64,000 nucleotides of DNA from Sulfurimonas sp. (GCF_028714975.1 NZ_JAQTLH010000003.1:124001-188000); one strand, 5' to 3'. Shown: positions 49,428-57,959, numbered from the stretch's first letter. Translations and numbers: made by a program. The notes: generated by a model from the sequence alone, not told the origin.

Positions 49428-50715
49428 TAAACGCCCTGCCTATCATATCGGTAAGAGGTTTTACAAGATAACTAAGCATAGTTCTCTCCGAAATTTTTAT
49501 CATAACTTCCGCAGGCATACCCGATACTAGCTCAAAACCATACTCTGCTATTTGCTTCTCTCCGCTTTTTGTCACTTCGATTTTTGCTTCATAATACGGT
49601 GCGCCGGTTTTTTCATCCCTAAAGCTATCAGCTGAGACATGTACTACTTTACCCTCTATAACTTGAGTATGACGCGTGTTAAAAGCTGAAAATCTTATAT
49701 CTGCCATAAGCCCGACTTTAACTTTGTCGATATCCGTTGTTTGAACTTGAGCTACAACTATAAGCTTTGATTTTTGCGGTATTATTTGCAATATATCTCT
49801 ACCCGGAGGAACAACGCCTCCAATCGTATGCAAGCTTAAACCTACAACCGTCCCGTCAATTGGGGAAACTATATCTGTTCTTCCAAGAGTATCTTCCATA
49901 GAAACTATTTTTGATTGCAGGTCAAAAAGCATGGATTTTGCTTTTACCAAATCGTTTAGAGTCACTTTTGCAAACTCTTTTTCTCTTAATAGCTGCTGAT
50001 TTTTAGTCTCGTTTATAGCTTCATAAAGCTTTGCTATCTCAGAAGCAGTTTGAGAAATATCTCCCTCAATCATATTTTTTTCTCTGCTTAAATCTCTTAT
50101 CTTTAGCTTATCGACCAACTTCTCTTTATAAAGCTTTTCCCACTCTAAAATCTCTTCGCTTATCGAACTCATTCTGCTCTTTTTAGCTTCCATTAAAGAT
50201 TTTAAACCGCTTATCTGATTTTCAAGCTGCACAACTCTGTTTTGAGAGATTATTTTTTCCTCTTCTATACTCTTTTTTGTTTCAAAAAATATACTGTTTT
50301 GCTCTTTTTTGATACTTTCATTCTTAAGTTCGTTAGGATAAATAACACTGTTTTGTTCATCTCTTTGAGCTACGAGTCTCGCATAAAGAGCCGATGCATC
50401 GTCATATTGGGTTTTAAAGATATCAAGCTGGCTTTTTATATTTATATCTTTTAGCTTTAAAAGAATATCGCCTTTTTTTACCTCATCACCGTCTTTTACA
50501 TATATGCTCTCTATTACTCCGCCCTCTAAATGCTGAAGTGTTTTTTTATCCAAATCGGCCGAAATCTTACCGATTGCCACCGAAGATTCGGCAAGCGGAG
50601 CAAAAGCCATCCAACCGCCAAATACTCCAAAGAGTAAAAAAATCACTCCAAGCCCAAACCCGATAACCTTAGAATCATTTGTAGACGGCATTTTTATATC
50701 TCTATTTTCGCTCAT
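49417..50715 (-). CDS. Type I secretion adaptor (HlyD/SapE-like)
   Basis: Membrane-fusion protein of 432 residues. A short cytoplasmic N-terminus leads to one membrane helix (VIGFGLGVIFLLFGVFGGWMAF), then LQHLEGGVIESIYVKDGDEV (lipoyl), a long coiled coil (~110-290), and the conserved HlyD C-terminal block IVSPIDGTVVGLSLHTIGGVVPPGRDILQI, given here in parts. The final segment SGMPAEVMIKISERTMLSYLVKPL is typical of PrtE/SapE adaptors. Confidence 0.93.
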
Positions 50716-50724
50716 AATTTTTCC

Positions 50725-52524
50725 TTAATTTTCAGGCTTGCTGAGTGATATTTTAGGCGCACTTTGCGGCTGTTGCTGACTTGCTTGTGTCTGAGCTTGC
50801 TGCTGCTGTGCCGCTTGAGCTTGTTGTGCATTTTTTGCCAAATGAGCTAAAACATCATTTGAATTTCCATACAATTCTAAAGCTCCCTGATTGATTAGGG
50901 CTATTTTATTTGTCACTTGAAGTATGCTCGGCCTATGCGTAATTATTATCACGGTAGAACCTATCTTTTTTAAGTAATTAATAGCATTTACAAGTCCGAT
51001 TTCCCCTGCATCGTCTAAGTTTGAGTTAGGCTCATCCAAAACAACTAAAACAGGATTGTTATAGAGTGCTCTAGCAAGCCCTACCCTTTGTCTTTGACCG
51101 CCGGAGAGTGCTAAACCGCCTACACCGATTTTACTATCGTAACCCTCGGGAAGTCTGAGTATCATCTCATGAACGCCTGCTCTTTGTGCGGCTTCTACAA
51201 CTTTTTGAGAGTCAATTTCACCGAATCTTGCTATATTTTGACTAATAGTTCCTTCAAAAAGTTCTATATCCTGCGGTAAATAGCCTATGTAATTTCCAAG
51301 TTCTTGTTTGTCCCATTGGTAAATATCCGCTTTGTCAAGTCTGACTTTTCCTGCTGCAAGCGGCCAAAGTCCTAAAATGACTCTGGCAAGAGATGATTTC
51401 CCTGCCGCACTCGGTCCGATTATACCGACTACATCACCCTTTTGAATCATCATAGAGATGCCGCGAAGAGATGGCTGAGATGCACCCGGAGGCGCTACAA
51501 CGGCACCTTCAATTAAAATTTCGCCTTGCGGAGCAGGCAGTTTCATATACTCTTTATCTTTTGGAAACTCTTTTAAAAGTCCGTCAAGTTTTTGATATGA
51601 AGCTCTAGCATTGCTAAACCCTTTCCAACTGCCGATCATTAAATCAAGCGGAGCCAATGCCCTACCCATAATGATAGAACCTGCAATCATCATACCCGGA
51701 GACAACTCCGCTTTAATGGCAAGATATCCGCCGAGTCCAAGGATAAGGGATTGAAAAAGCATACGCAAACTCTTAGATGCGTTTGACCAGATTCCGGCGC
51801 TGTTGCTTGCATCATTTTGAGCATTTAAAAAACCGAAATATCGCTCTTCCCATATCTTTCTAATATTCTCTTTCATACCCATAGCATGAACGATTTCAGC
51901 ATTTCTTAGATTTGCTTCTACAAACGCCGATGAAGATCTGCTAAGGTTATTCGCTTCACTGAGTTTCTGTTTTGTAGTATATTCGTTTGCTATAGTAATA
52001 CCGACTAAAATAATCGCGGCGAATATGGCAAAGTAACCAAAAAGAGGGTGAAACATAAAAAGAACTGCTATATATATAACCATCCACGGTGCATCAAAAA
52101 AAGCAAAAAGACCGTTTCCTGTCATAAACTGTCTGACTTGCGTAAGATCGCTTAAGGGAATCGAAGATGCCTTTCCGGGATATTTTTGTGCTAGTTCAAA
52201 TACGGAATCAAATACTCTTTGGCTTAGTAAACTATCCATCTTATTTCCAACTTTTACAAGCACTCTTGATCTTACAACTTCTAAAAGCGCCATTACTAAA
52301 AATAAGAATACCACTATACCCGTAAGCATTATTAGCGTATCCTGACTTCTGCTTGCCATAACTCTATCGTAAAGCTGTAACATGTACAATGACGGAACAA
52401 GCATAAGTATATTTATAACTAAACTAAAAAAGCCAACCATTATAAATGATTTTTTAGATTTTAATATAGCTTCTTTTAATTCAGAAAAATCCCCTTTTTG
52501 TCCATTAGGCGGTTTCTTTGCCAT
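50725..52524 (-). CDS. Type I secretion ABC transporter (PrtD/SapD-like)
   Basis: Inner-membrane ABC exporter, 599 residues, without an N-terminal C39 peptidase-like domain, so it belongs with PrtD/RsaD/SapD exporters. A six-helix membrane domain (~30-310) is followed by the ATPase: Walker A GPSAAGKSS, signature LSGGQRQRVGLARAL, Walker B VLVVLDEPNSNLD, and THR switch. The last ~40 residues form a Gln/Ala-rich tail (AQQAQAAQQQQAQTQASQQQ), an unusual addition. No RTX substrate gene is next to it. Confidence 0.94.
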   Translation of the reverse strand: MAKKPPNGQKGDFSELKEAILKSKKSFIMVGFFSLVINILMLVPSLYMLQLYDRVMASRSQDTLIMLTGIVVFLFLVMALLEVVRSRVLVKVGNKMDSLLSQRVFDSVFELAQKYPGKASSIPLSDLTQVRQFMTGNGLFAFFDAPWMVIYIAVLFMFHPLFGYFAIFAAIILVGITIANEYTTKQKLSEANNLSRSSSAFVEANLRNAEIVHAMGMKENIRKIWEERYFGFLNAQNDASNSAGIWSNASKSLRMLFQSLILGLGGYLAIKAELSPGMMIAGSIIMGRALAPLDLMIGSWKGFSNARASYQKLDGLLKEFPKDKEYMKLPAPQGEILIEGAVVAPPGASQPSLRGISMMIQKGDVVGIIGPSAAGKSSLARVILGLWPLAAGKVRLDKADIYQWDKQELGNYIGYLPQDIELFEGTISQNIARFGEIDSQKVVEAAQRAGVHEMILRLPEGYDSKIGVGGLALSGGQRQRVGLARALYNNPVLVVLDEPNSNLDDAGEIGLVNAINYLKKIGSTVIIITHRPSILQVTNKIALINQGALELYGNSNDVLAHLAKNAQQAQAAQQQQAQTQASQQQPQSAPKISLSKPEN

Positions 52525-52555
52525 TTGATTCCTTTTATATATAAATTCTATCTAT

Positions 52556-52582
52556 GTCATTGCGAGCGAAGCGCAACAATCT
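52556..52582. repeat. REP-like palindromic element
   Basis: The segment GTCATTGCGAGCGAAGCG (start of the element) has the TTGCG/CGCAA stem with GAGCGAAG in the loop, plus flanking GTCATTG and CAATCT. This is the widespread bacterial REP type associated with REP-associated tyrosine transposases. It begins 31 bases after the start of the ABC gene's upstream gap and ends four bases from the stop codon of the RAYT-SapC gene. I saw no second copy in the window. Confidence 0.7.
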
Positions 52583-52585
52583 AAA

Positions 52586-53965
52586 TTAACTCTGTCTTTT
52601 TTGCGCTATTTCAAAAAGAGTCCCGATATTGTTTAATGATTTTAGATGTGCATCTATCATAGTCATAATCCCTTTTCTAACCCAGTCTGCTAAGATATCA
52701 TCGCTTAGTGCGTTAAGTTTTTCTCTATCTACGACTTTAAACCCGTTTACCAAAACTTTTTTCTCATCACCCTCACCTACTGAAATCTCTCTATCTTCAA
52801 GGATTCCGCTTTGTGAAATAATTTTAACTACATTTTGAGTAACGCTCATCTGAGTATCGTAAGAAGTTAAAAAAGTAATAGCATGTTCTAATGTTTCAGA
52901 CTTTTCGCCGTCTTTTTTAAAAAGCTGTTTGCCTTTTGATTTTGAAAAGAGTGAAGAGTCTTCATCTATAAGAATCACTTTTTGTTGTGGATTTTCTTTC
53001 GTACTTGCCAAAGAAAACGGATACTTTCTTAAGTATGACGGAACATAAGAAGTTATCCATTTTCCGTCCGCAGTTATTGCCAAACTATCCGAACCCAAAG
53101 AGACAACTGCTATTAAAGATGCACTTTCATCTGCCGTAAAAACTATAGGAAATAGTTCACCTACTTGTGAAACTTCACTAGCTAATACAGGTATATGAGT
53201 TACAGACTTTGCAAAATTTAAATCTGTCAATGGATTTATCTTTAATTCTTTGTGTTTTTCTTTATCTAAGATTGCTAAATTTTTGTACATTTTTTTTCCT
53301 TTTTCAATATGATCTTTTTTGGGACGACCTCTCTCTTTTAGAGATAGACTCATTCCTACTATTATCTCAAGATTTCTTATAAACTCTAAACTGCCGGTTA
53401 TGCTCTGTTTTTCTAAACATGTCGCTATAAACTCACTTTTATCTGTTTTAGAGTTAAAGAGTGCCGAGTATTTTTGTACTCTTTGCTCATCCGTAAATCC
53501 CAACTTTTTATACAAACCATGATAAGAGACGAGATCATCTTTTTTGTTATATAGATTTTTATAAATACTGCTAAAGAGGTGTTCTCTTGGAGCGAGCTTC
53601 TCTATATAAATCATAACATCAAAAAGAAATTTATCATTTTCTACAAGCGAAGATTTATATCTGCCTTCCCAAATAGTTCCTGTGCGATTATACTTTTTGT
53701 TAAAATAACCTACATATTTTCTACCCAAGCTTTGCATAAATTTTGACAAAGCATCTTCATTTGACGGAGTAGCCAAAAATTCAAAATAGTGCGGCATTAA
53801 AACATAAGCATGAACAGCCAAATCATTATTTGCACTAGACTCTTTTAAAATAGTCGTAAATGCTCTATAATCCGATTCATCTCTAAAAATAGCAAGCTTA
53901 TCCAAACTCTTTAGTATCACATGCTGTGAAGAATCTTTAACAAAAATTCTAACTTTTCGTGCCAA
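52586..53965 (-). CDS. RAYT transposase-SapC fusion protein
   Basis: A 459-residue protein of two halves. Residues 1-~220 are an REP-associated tyrosine transposase domain: QHVILKSLDKLAIFRDESDY, AYVLMPHYFEFLA, RTGTIWEGRYKSSLV, and a Tyr120 in the position of the catalytic tyrosine (MIYIEKLAP). The metal-binding HxH of the HUH motif (usually MPNHFHLL) is changed to Y60-F-E62. The half ends in ERGRPKK, the usual RAYT C-terminus. Residues 226-459 are a complete SapC domain: THIPVLASEVSQVGELFPIVF in parts, ADGKWITSYVPSYLRKYPF, LIDEDSSLF, GFKVVDREKLNAL. SapC proteins belong to S-layer secretion operons. The start is TTG at 53965 behind AAGGA. Sixty-one bases upstream of the ABC exporter. Confidence 0.88.
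   Translation of the reverse strand: MARKVRIFVKDSSQHVILKSLDKLAIFRDESDYRAFTTILKESSANNDLAVHAYVLMPHYFEFLATPSNEDALSKFMQSLGRKYVGYFNKKYNRTGTIWEGRYKSSLVENDKFLFDVMIYIEKLAPREHLFSSIYKNLYNKKDDLVSYHGLYKKLGFTDEQRVQKYSALFNSKTDKSEFIATCLEKQSITGSLEFIRNLEIIVGMSLSLKERGRPKKDHIEKGKKMYKNLAILDKEKHKELKINPLTDLNFAKSVTHIPVLASEVSQVGELFPIVFTADESASLIAVVSLGSDSLAITADGKWITSYVPSYLRKYPFSLASTKENPQQKVILIDEDSSLFSKSKGKQLFKKDGEKSETLEHAITFLTSYDTQMSVTQNVVKIISQSGILEDREISVGEGDEKKVLVNGFKVVDREKLNALSDDILADWVRKGIMTMIDAHLKSLNNIGTLFEIAQKRQS
53290..53302 (-). promoter_or_regulatory. Internal ribosome site and ATG for SapC domain
   Basis: On the minus strand AAAGGA (53302-53297) is followed by six bases and an in-frame ATG (first base 53290, codon 226). 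This is where the SapC half begins (MYKNLAILDKEKHKEL). A separate 234-residue SapC could therefore be made from the same message. Confidence 0.55.
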
Positions 53966-54076
53966 ATCAGTTCCTTAACTTACTTTCAAACTGAATTGTA
54001 TGCAAATAGAACTTAAGAGTCAATTAAATGACTCCGACACTATTTTTATATTTTTAAATAGGTGCCATAGTCATAA

Positions 54077-54529
54077 TCAAAAATGATAAGATATTCCCCA
54101 TCTAATATAAGGTATAGCCGATTTTATCACTTGAAATATTTGCGACAGCATAAAACCGTCCAAATCAGCCTTTGCCGTTGTACTTTTAGAGCTGAGTGTT
54201 AAAATAGTATGCTTTGAGTTTATATCAAAAGAGAAATTAACCTCTAGCAAAAGATCATCGTTTGTTCTTAAGAGTTCTAAATTTACATTGTCTGTTTTTG
54301 ACATAACTTTATCATTAGTTTCGATTTGAGGAGTTGCTTCAAAATCGACGATGCCGTAATGTCTAGCCATAAACTCTTCGGCAGTAGGAACTAGATTTAA
54401 GATAAAATTTCTCGTTATCATAAAATCGACTCTGTTATAAATATCTTGATAGTTTACGACAAGCCTCAATCTGTCTTCAAGCTCATCATAAATCGGTGTG
54501 AATGTTTTTGCCGTAATATTTTTCTTCAT
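54077..54529 (-). CDS. Hypothetical protein upstream of sap-like operon
   Basis: A 150-residue soluble protein that I do not recognise. It has no signal peptide or membrane helix. The first part has the pattern FTPIYDELEDRLRLVVNYQD followed by RVDFMITRNFILNLVPTAEE; the second half is rich in beta strands (LLLEVNFSFDINSKHTILTL). It is transcribed in the same direction as the RAYT-SapC gene, 111 bases upstream, with a small stem (GAGTCA/TGACTC, 54017-54034) in between. It could belong to the secretion locus. Coding potential is good: it is the only long frame in this stretch. Confidence 0.7.
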   Translation of the reverse strand: MKKNITAKTFTPIYDELEDRLRLVVNYQDIYNRVDFMITRNFILNLVPTAEEFMARHYGIVDFEATPQIETNDKVMSKTDNVNLELLRTNDDLLLEVNFSFDINSKHTILTLSSKSTTAKADLDGFMLSQIFQVIKSAIPYIRWGISYHF

Positions 54530-54595
54530 AGATAGAATTTTACATAAAATCAGTTTTATTAAAGGTTAATTAGATAGAATTGCACTCTATTTTTC

Positions 54596-54672
54596 GCCGA
54601 CATAGCTCAGTTGGCTAGAGCAGCTGATTTGTAATCAGCAGGCCCGGGGTTCAAATCCTCGTGTCGGCACCA
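54596..54672 (+). tRNA. tRNA-Thr(TGT)
   Basis: A complete 77-base tRNA with encoded CCA. Acceptor stem GCCGACA/TGTCGGC, anticodon loop TTTGTAA with TGT for threonine. The -10 box TAGAAT (54575-54580) is upstream. The 3' end doubles as the left border of a genomic island. Confidence 0.97.
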
Positions 54673-54673
54673 C
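54653..54673 (+). repeat. Left attachment repeat (attL) in tRNA-Thr
   Basis: A 21-bp sequence, starting AAATCCTCG and ending CACCAC, made of the T-arm 3' side, acceptor strand and CCA of tRNA-Thr. It recurs exactly at 57960-57980. Confidence 0.85.
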
Positions 54674-54809
54674 AACCTAGTAAACCACCTAAATTACGCT
54701 ACTTCAACCAATTGTTCCAAAACTGCGCCAAAAATGTTCCAATTTTATGATTTGATAATTTGTTTATGCTAAAATAAATTCTGTATCTTTATCTAAAAAG
54801 TATAGAATA

Positions 54810-56384
54810 ATGAACTTTGATATCAGGAATTTTTTGAAACAACCTATCAGCATGTCAAAATATATTATTTTTGTCACATTGATAGATATGATACTGTACC
54901 ATTATCCACTCTATTCATTTGTATTTGCAAACCTAAATATTTCATCTCTTAGTGGCATATTGACTTTTTCTTCAGTATTGGTAGGTCTTTTTGTTGTTAC
55001 GGCATTCATTTTGTATTTATTCGCGATTATTTCGTCTCGCTTCGTTAAATTTTTTATTCCTTTTATAATGGTAGGAAATTCAATTGCACTTTATTTTATT
55101 ATTTCTTATCAGGTAATCTTAGATAAAACGATGATGGGGATTGTTTTCAACACAAATTCAACAGAAGCCATAAGCTATTATAATCCAAAAATGTTTCTTT
55201 ACCTTTTTATTTTAGGGATACTCCCAGCCTATATAATTTCAAAAATCCATATTGAAAAGACTAAACGATTGCATCTTTTTTTCTACGCAACAGGTATATT
55301 AGTTAGTGGTGTTCTAATTATGTATCTTAATGCCGGTACATGGTTATGGATAGATAAATACGCAAAAAGGCTTGGTGGTTTGGCGCTACCTTGGTCTTAT
55401 ACGATTAATGCTATTCGATATGAAGCAGAAGAATTAAAACATTCAAAAGAACAAATACTCCTGCCAAATGCTAAATTTTTAGACGATAAAAAAATGATTG
55501 TAGTGCTTGTAATTGGTGAATCAGCTAGGGCTAATAACTTCTCACTCTATGGCTATGAACGGGATACAAATCCACTACTTAAAACATTAAATGTAACCAC
55601 TTTAAAAAATGCTTTTTCATCGTCAACATATACAACTGCATCCGTTAACAGTATACTCTCTTATGAAGGCGGAACTTCTGATAATTATGAACCTCTACCA
55701 AACTATTTGCAACGTTTAGGAGCAGATGTAATATGGAGAACGAAAAATTGGGGAGAGCCTTCTCTTAAAATTCAAACATATGAAAGGGATGATAAGCTCA
55801 CACCTCACTGCGATGGGGAAGGATGTCAATATGATGAAGTCTTATTAACGGAACTAACCAAATGTATTGAAGCATCAAAGAAAAAGAAAATATTTATAAT
55901 TTTACATACATCAGGTAGTCATGGACCCACATATTATACAAAATATCCCAAACGTTTTGAAGTTTTCAAGCCGGTATGCAAAACTGTGGACTTAAAAGAA
56001 TGTTCGAATCAGGAACTCATCAATGCTTATGATAATACAATTTTATATACAGATTATTTTTTAAGTAAAGTAATCGAAGTTTTGAAACAATCCTCAAATA
56101 CGCCTAGTTTAATGCTGTATGTTTCAGATCATGGAGAATCTTTGGGTGAATATGGGCTGTATTTACATGGAACCCCTTATTCAATTGCTCCAGATGTACA
56201 AAAAAAAATTCCATTTATAATATGGGAGTCAGAAAGTTTTCTTGCAATGAAAAATCTTTCTAAGACTTATACAAAACCAATGGATAGCTATGGCCAAAAT
56301 AATATATTTCATACCATTATAGGAGCTTTTGGGGTTAATAGTCCTGTTTACAATAAAAAGCTTGATATATTACAAAGAGAATAA
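54810..56384 (+). CDS. EptA/MCR-family phosphoethanolamine transferase
   Basis: Inner-membrane enzyme that moves phosphoethanolamine from phosphatidylethanolamine, most often to lipid A, lowering affinity for cationic peptides. The 524-residue protein has five N-terminal membrane helices (residues ~18-180) and a periplasmic alkaline-phosphatase-fold domain. Metal and catalytic residues are in VIGESARANNFSLYGY (E237), SSTYTTASV (T273 aligns with the phospho-accepting threonine), HTSGSHGPTYY, and VSDHGESLGEYGLYLHG. Cysteines near T273, usual in MCR proteins, are missing. First gene of the island. Confidence 0.9.
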   Translation: MNFDIRNFLKQPISMSKYIIFVTLIDMILYHYPLYSFVFANLNISSLSGILTFSSVLVGLFVVTAFILYLFAIISSRFVKFFIPFIMVGNSIALYFIISYQVILDKTMMGIVFNTNSTEAISYYNPKMFLYLFILGILPAYIISKIHIEKTKRLHLFFYATGILVSGVLIMYLNAGTWLWIDKYAKRLGGLALPWSYTINAIRYEAEELKHSKEQILLPNAKFLDDKKMIVVLVIGESARANNFSLYGYERDTNPLLKTLNVTTLKNAFSSSTYTTASVNSILSYEGGTSDNYEPLPNYLQRLGADVIWRTKNWGEPSLKIQTYERDDKLTPHCDGEGCQYDEVLLTELTKCIEASKKKKIFIILHTSGSHGPTYYTKYPKRFEVFKPVCKTVDLKECSNQELINAYDNTILYTDYFLSKVIEVLKQSSNTPSLMLYVSDHGESLGEYGLYLHGTPYSIAPDVQKKIPFIIWESESFLAMKNLSKTYTKPMDSYGQNNIFHTIIGAFGVNSPVYNKKLDILQRE

Positions 56385-56426
56385 ATATGTAATTTTTTAT
56401 GTTTTAAAACAATGTCAACATAAAGA

Positions 56427-57041
56427 TTATGCTGAATTTAATCTCCATTTCTTAGGCCAATAGATGCATAATATGCTTACGGTTATTACCCCTACAAGTG
56501 CCCCCACTAATACGTCACTTAGATAATGCTTTGTTAAAAGTACTCGGCTCACACCCACTGCAATAGCTATAATCCAGCCTATTACTGCCCATCTTGGCCA
56601 ATACAGTGAAATGTACATTGCCAATGCGAACGCCGTTGTTGTGTGGCCTGATGGAAATGAATTCATATCAGAATTGCGATGAAAAAAATCAAATCCATAA
56701 AGAACTTTTTCAAATAACATGCACGGACGAACCCGTCCCGCAATAACTTTAATAATACCAGTAATAATGCCGGAGATGGCTACAACCGCAAAAAGAAAAA
56801 GAGCATGATGCGATTTGTATAGATTTTTTTTAATATAATGAAAATAAAAGAACAGTAATGCTGATCCAATCAAATAAGGGGTAGAAATTCCAAGTTGTGT
56901 AACAGCAACAAAAAAGTCATTACAGCCTCCTACGCAATAATGAACGGACCATTCCGCTATAGTACGATCAAGAACAAAGTATGCGCAGATGGCAATAAAA
57001 AATGTGATTATGATGTACTGTTTCAATGGAGAACCCTTCAT
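56427..57041 (-). CDS. PAP2-family membrane phosphatase
   Basis: A 204-residue integral membrane phosphatase with six helices. All three PAP2 motifs are intact: KVIAGRVRP (K98, R105, P106), FPSGH (P130-H133), and SRVLLTKHYLSD (S165, R166, H172, D176). Such enzymes act on lipid phosphates in the outer leaflet of the inner membrane, for example lipid A phosphates, undecaprenyl pyrophosphate or phosphatidylglycerol phosphate. It is convergent with the eptA-like gene. Pairing with EptA recalls the LpxE-EptA pair of Helicobacter pylori; the substrate here is inferred. Confidence 0.87.
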   Translation of the reverse strand: MKGSPLKQYIIITFFIAICAYFVLDRTIAEWSVHYCVGGCNDFFVAVTQLGISTPYLIGSALLFFYFHYIKKNLYKSHHALFLFAVVAISGIITGIIKVIAGRVRPCMLFEKVLYGFDFFHRNSDMNSFPSGHTTTAFALAMYISLYWPRWAVIGWIIAIAVGVSRVLLTKHYLSDVLVGALVGVITVSILCIYWPKKWRLNSA

Positions 57042-57388
57042 TTAACGCCCCCCCCTCTTTGTTACGTCACACATGAATTTTAGTTTAATGACTATGATAT
57101 AAGATAGATTATCCATCATTATATATCTTTTTTTATAAAGCGAGCGCTTTTTTGACTCGATTGAATAAATATTTTTTCGTTTTTTATCACTTAAGAATAT
57201 ATAAAAACGACCATCACGAATACCGCCTTATCTTCGAAATACTTATTGTAATTAACCTGAACCTGTATTTATTGCTGCAATTTTTTCAATTCCGAACGAT
57301 TTGGCTATGGTTCTTAATATTGTGAATATTAAGAAAAAGTGTTAAAATAATCCTTCAATTATTAAAAATGAGATGGAGTGAGGCTAAG
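57042..57388. other. Intergenic region inside the island
   Basis: This 347-base gap separates the divergent PAP2 genes. It has no open frame that looks coding. It contains a C8 run (57046 region) just before the start of the minus-strand gene, very AT-rich stretches, and a perfect 25-base inverted repeat (listed separately) followed by a possible -10 (TAAAAT, about 57343-57348). Confidence 0.6.
57311..57335. promoter_or_regulatory. Perfect 11-bp inverted repeat, candidate operator
   Basis: TTCTTAATATT and its exact complement AATATTAAGAA flank GTG. It sits 53 bases before the second PAP2 start and just upstream of a possible -10, in the -35 region. There is no T-run on either side, so a terminator is unlikely. 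Confidence 0.55.
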
Positions 57389-57913
57389 ATGGTAAAAAAA
57401 GTATTTGCATTAATATTTTCTCTATTCGTCTTAAATGGGCATTTGTTTTCTGATAATATTGAAAAAACTGGGAATACAATACAACTGTTAATACCATCAA
57501 TTGCATACGGAACAACTTTTTATCTTGATGATGAGAGTGGTCGTAATGAGTTTTATAAATCATTTGTAACAAATATGGCTGTAACATACGGATTAAAATA
57601 TACCATCAATGAGCGAAGACCTAATGGTAATGACCATTCTTTTCCATCAGCTCATACTTCGTTATCATTTCAAAGTGCAACATTCATTCATAAAAGATAT
57701 GGGCTTGAATATGCTATTCCAGCTTATTTAGCTTCAACTTTTGTTGCTTACAGTAGAGTAGAAGCACATGAACATTACACAAAAGATGTTATAGCAGGAG
57801 CTTGTATTGGTATAGCAAGTAGTTATTATTTTACTACTGAATATAAAGGCTATAATATCTCGCCAATGATAAGTAATTCGTTGTATGGAATTAGTGTAGT
57901 AAAAAGTTTTTAA
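57389..57913 (+). CDS. PAP2-family phosphatase with signal peptide
   Basis: A 174-residue PAP2 protein from the ATG at 57389, chosen because GAGG precedes it and because the following KKVFALIFSLFVLNGHLFS is a signal sequence or first helix. The catalytic motifs are complete: KYTINERRP (K70, R77, P78), FPSAH (H89), and SRVEAHEHYTKD (S122, R123, H129, D133). It is different in sequence and layout from the other PAP2 protein of the island, so the two are not a recent duplication. Possible lipid A phosphatase; not proven. Confidence 0.85.
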   Translation: MVKKVFALIFSLFVLNGHLFSDNIEKTGNTIQLLIPSIAYGTTFYLDDESGRNEFYKSFVTNMAVTYGLKYTINERRPNGNDHSFPSAHTSLSFQSATFIHKRYGLEYAIPAYLASTFVAYSRVEAHEHYTKDVIAGACIGIASSYYFTTEYKGYNISPMISNSLYGISVVKSF

Positions 57914-57959
57914 GTGCCTATTTATAGGTGTTTTGTGGTTTTTCATTTATCTATTTAGA

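Noticed and set aside
54017-54034. Stem GAGTCA/TGACTC as terminator of the 150-residue gene
   Set aside because: Only six base pairs and no T-run on the minus strand; too weak to call.
57311-57335. PmrA-type box in front of the PAP2 gene because of CTTAAT
   Set aside because: PmrA boxes are direct repeats of this hexamer with a five-base gap. Here the second half is inverted, so the match is only to one half-site.
54674-57959. A hidden or broken integrase gene in the island
   Set aside because: I looked through the gaps (54674-54809, 56385-56426, 57042-57388, 57914-57959) and saw no frame with integrase features; they are too short for a gene of that size.
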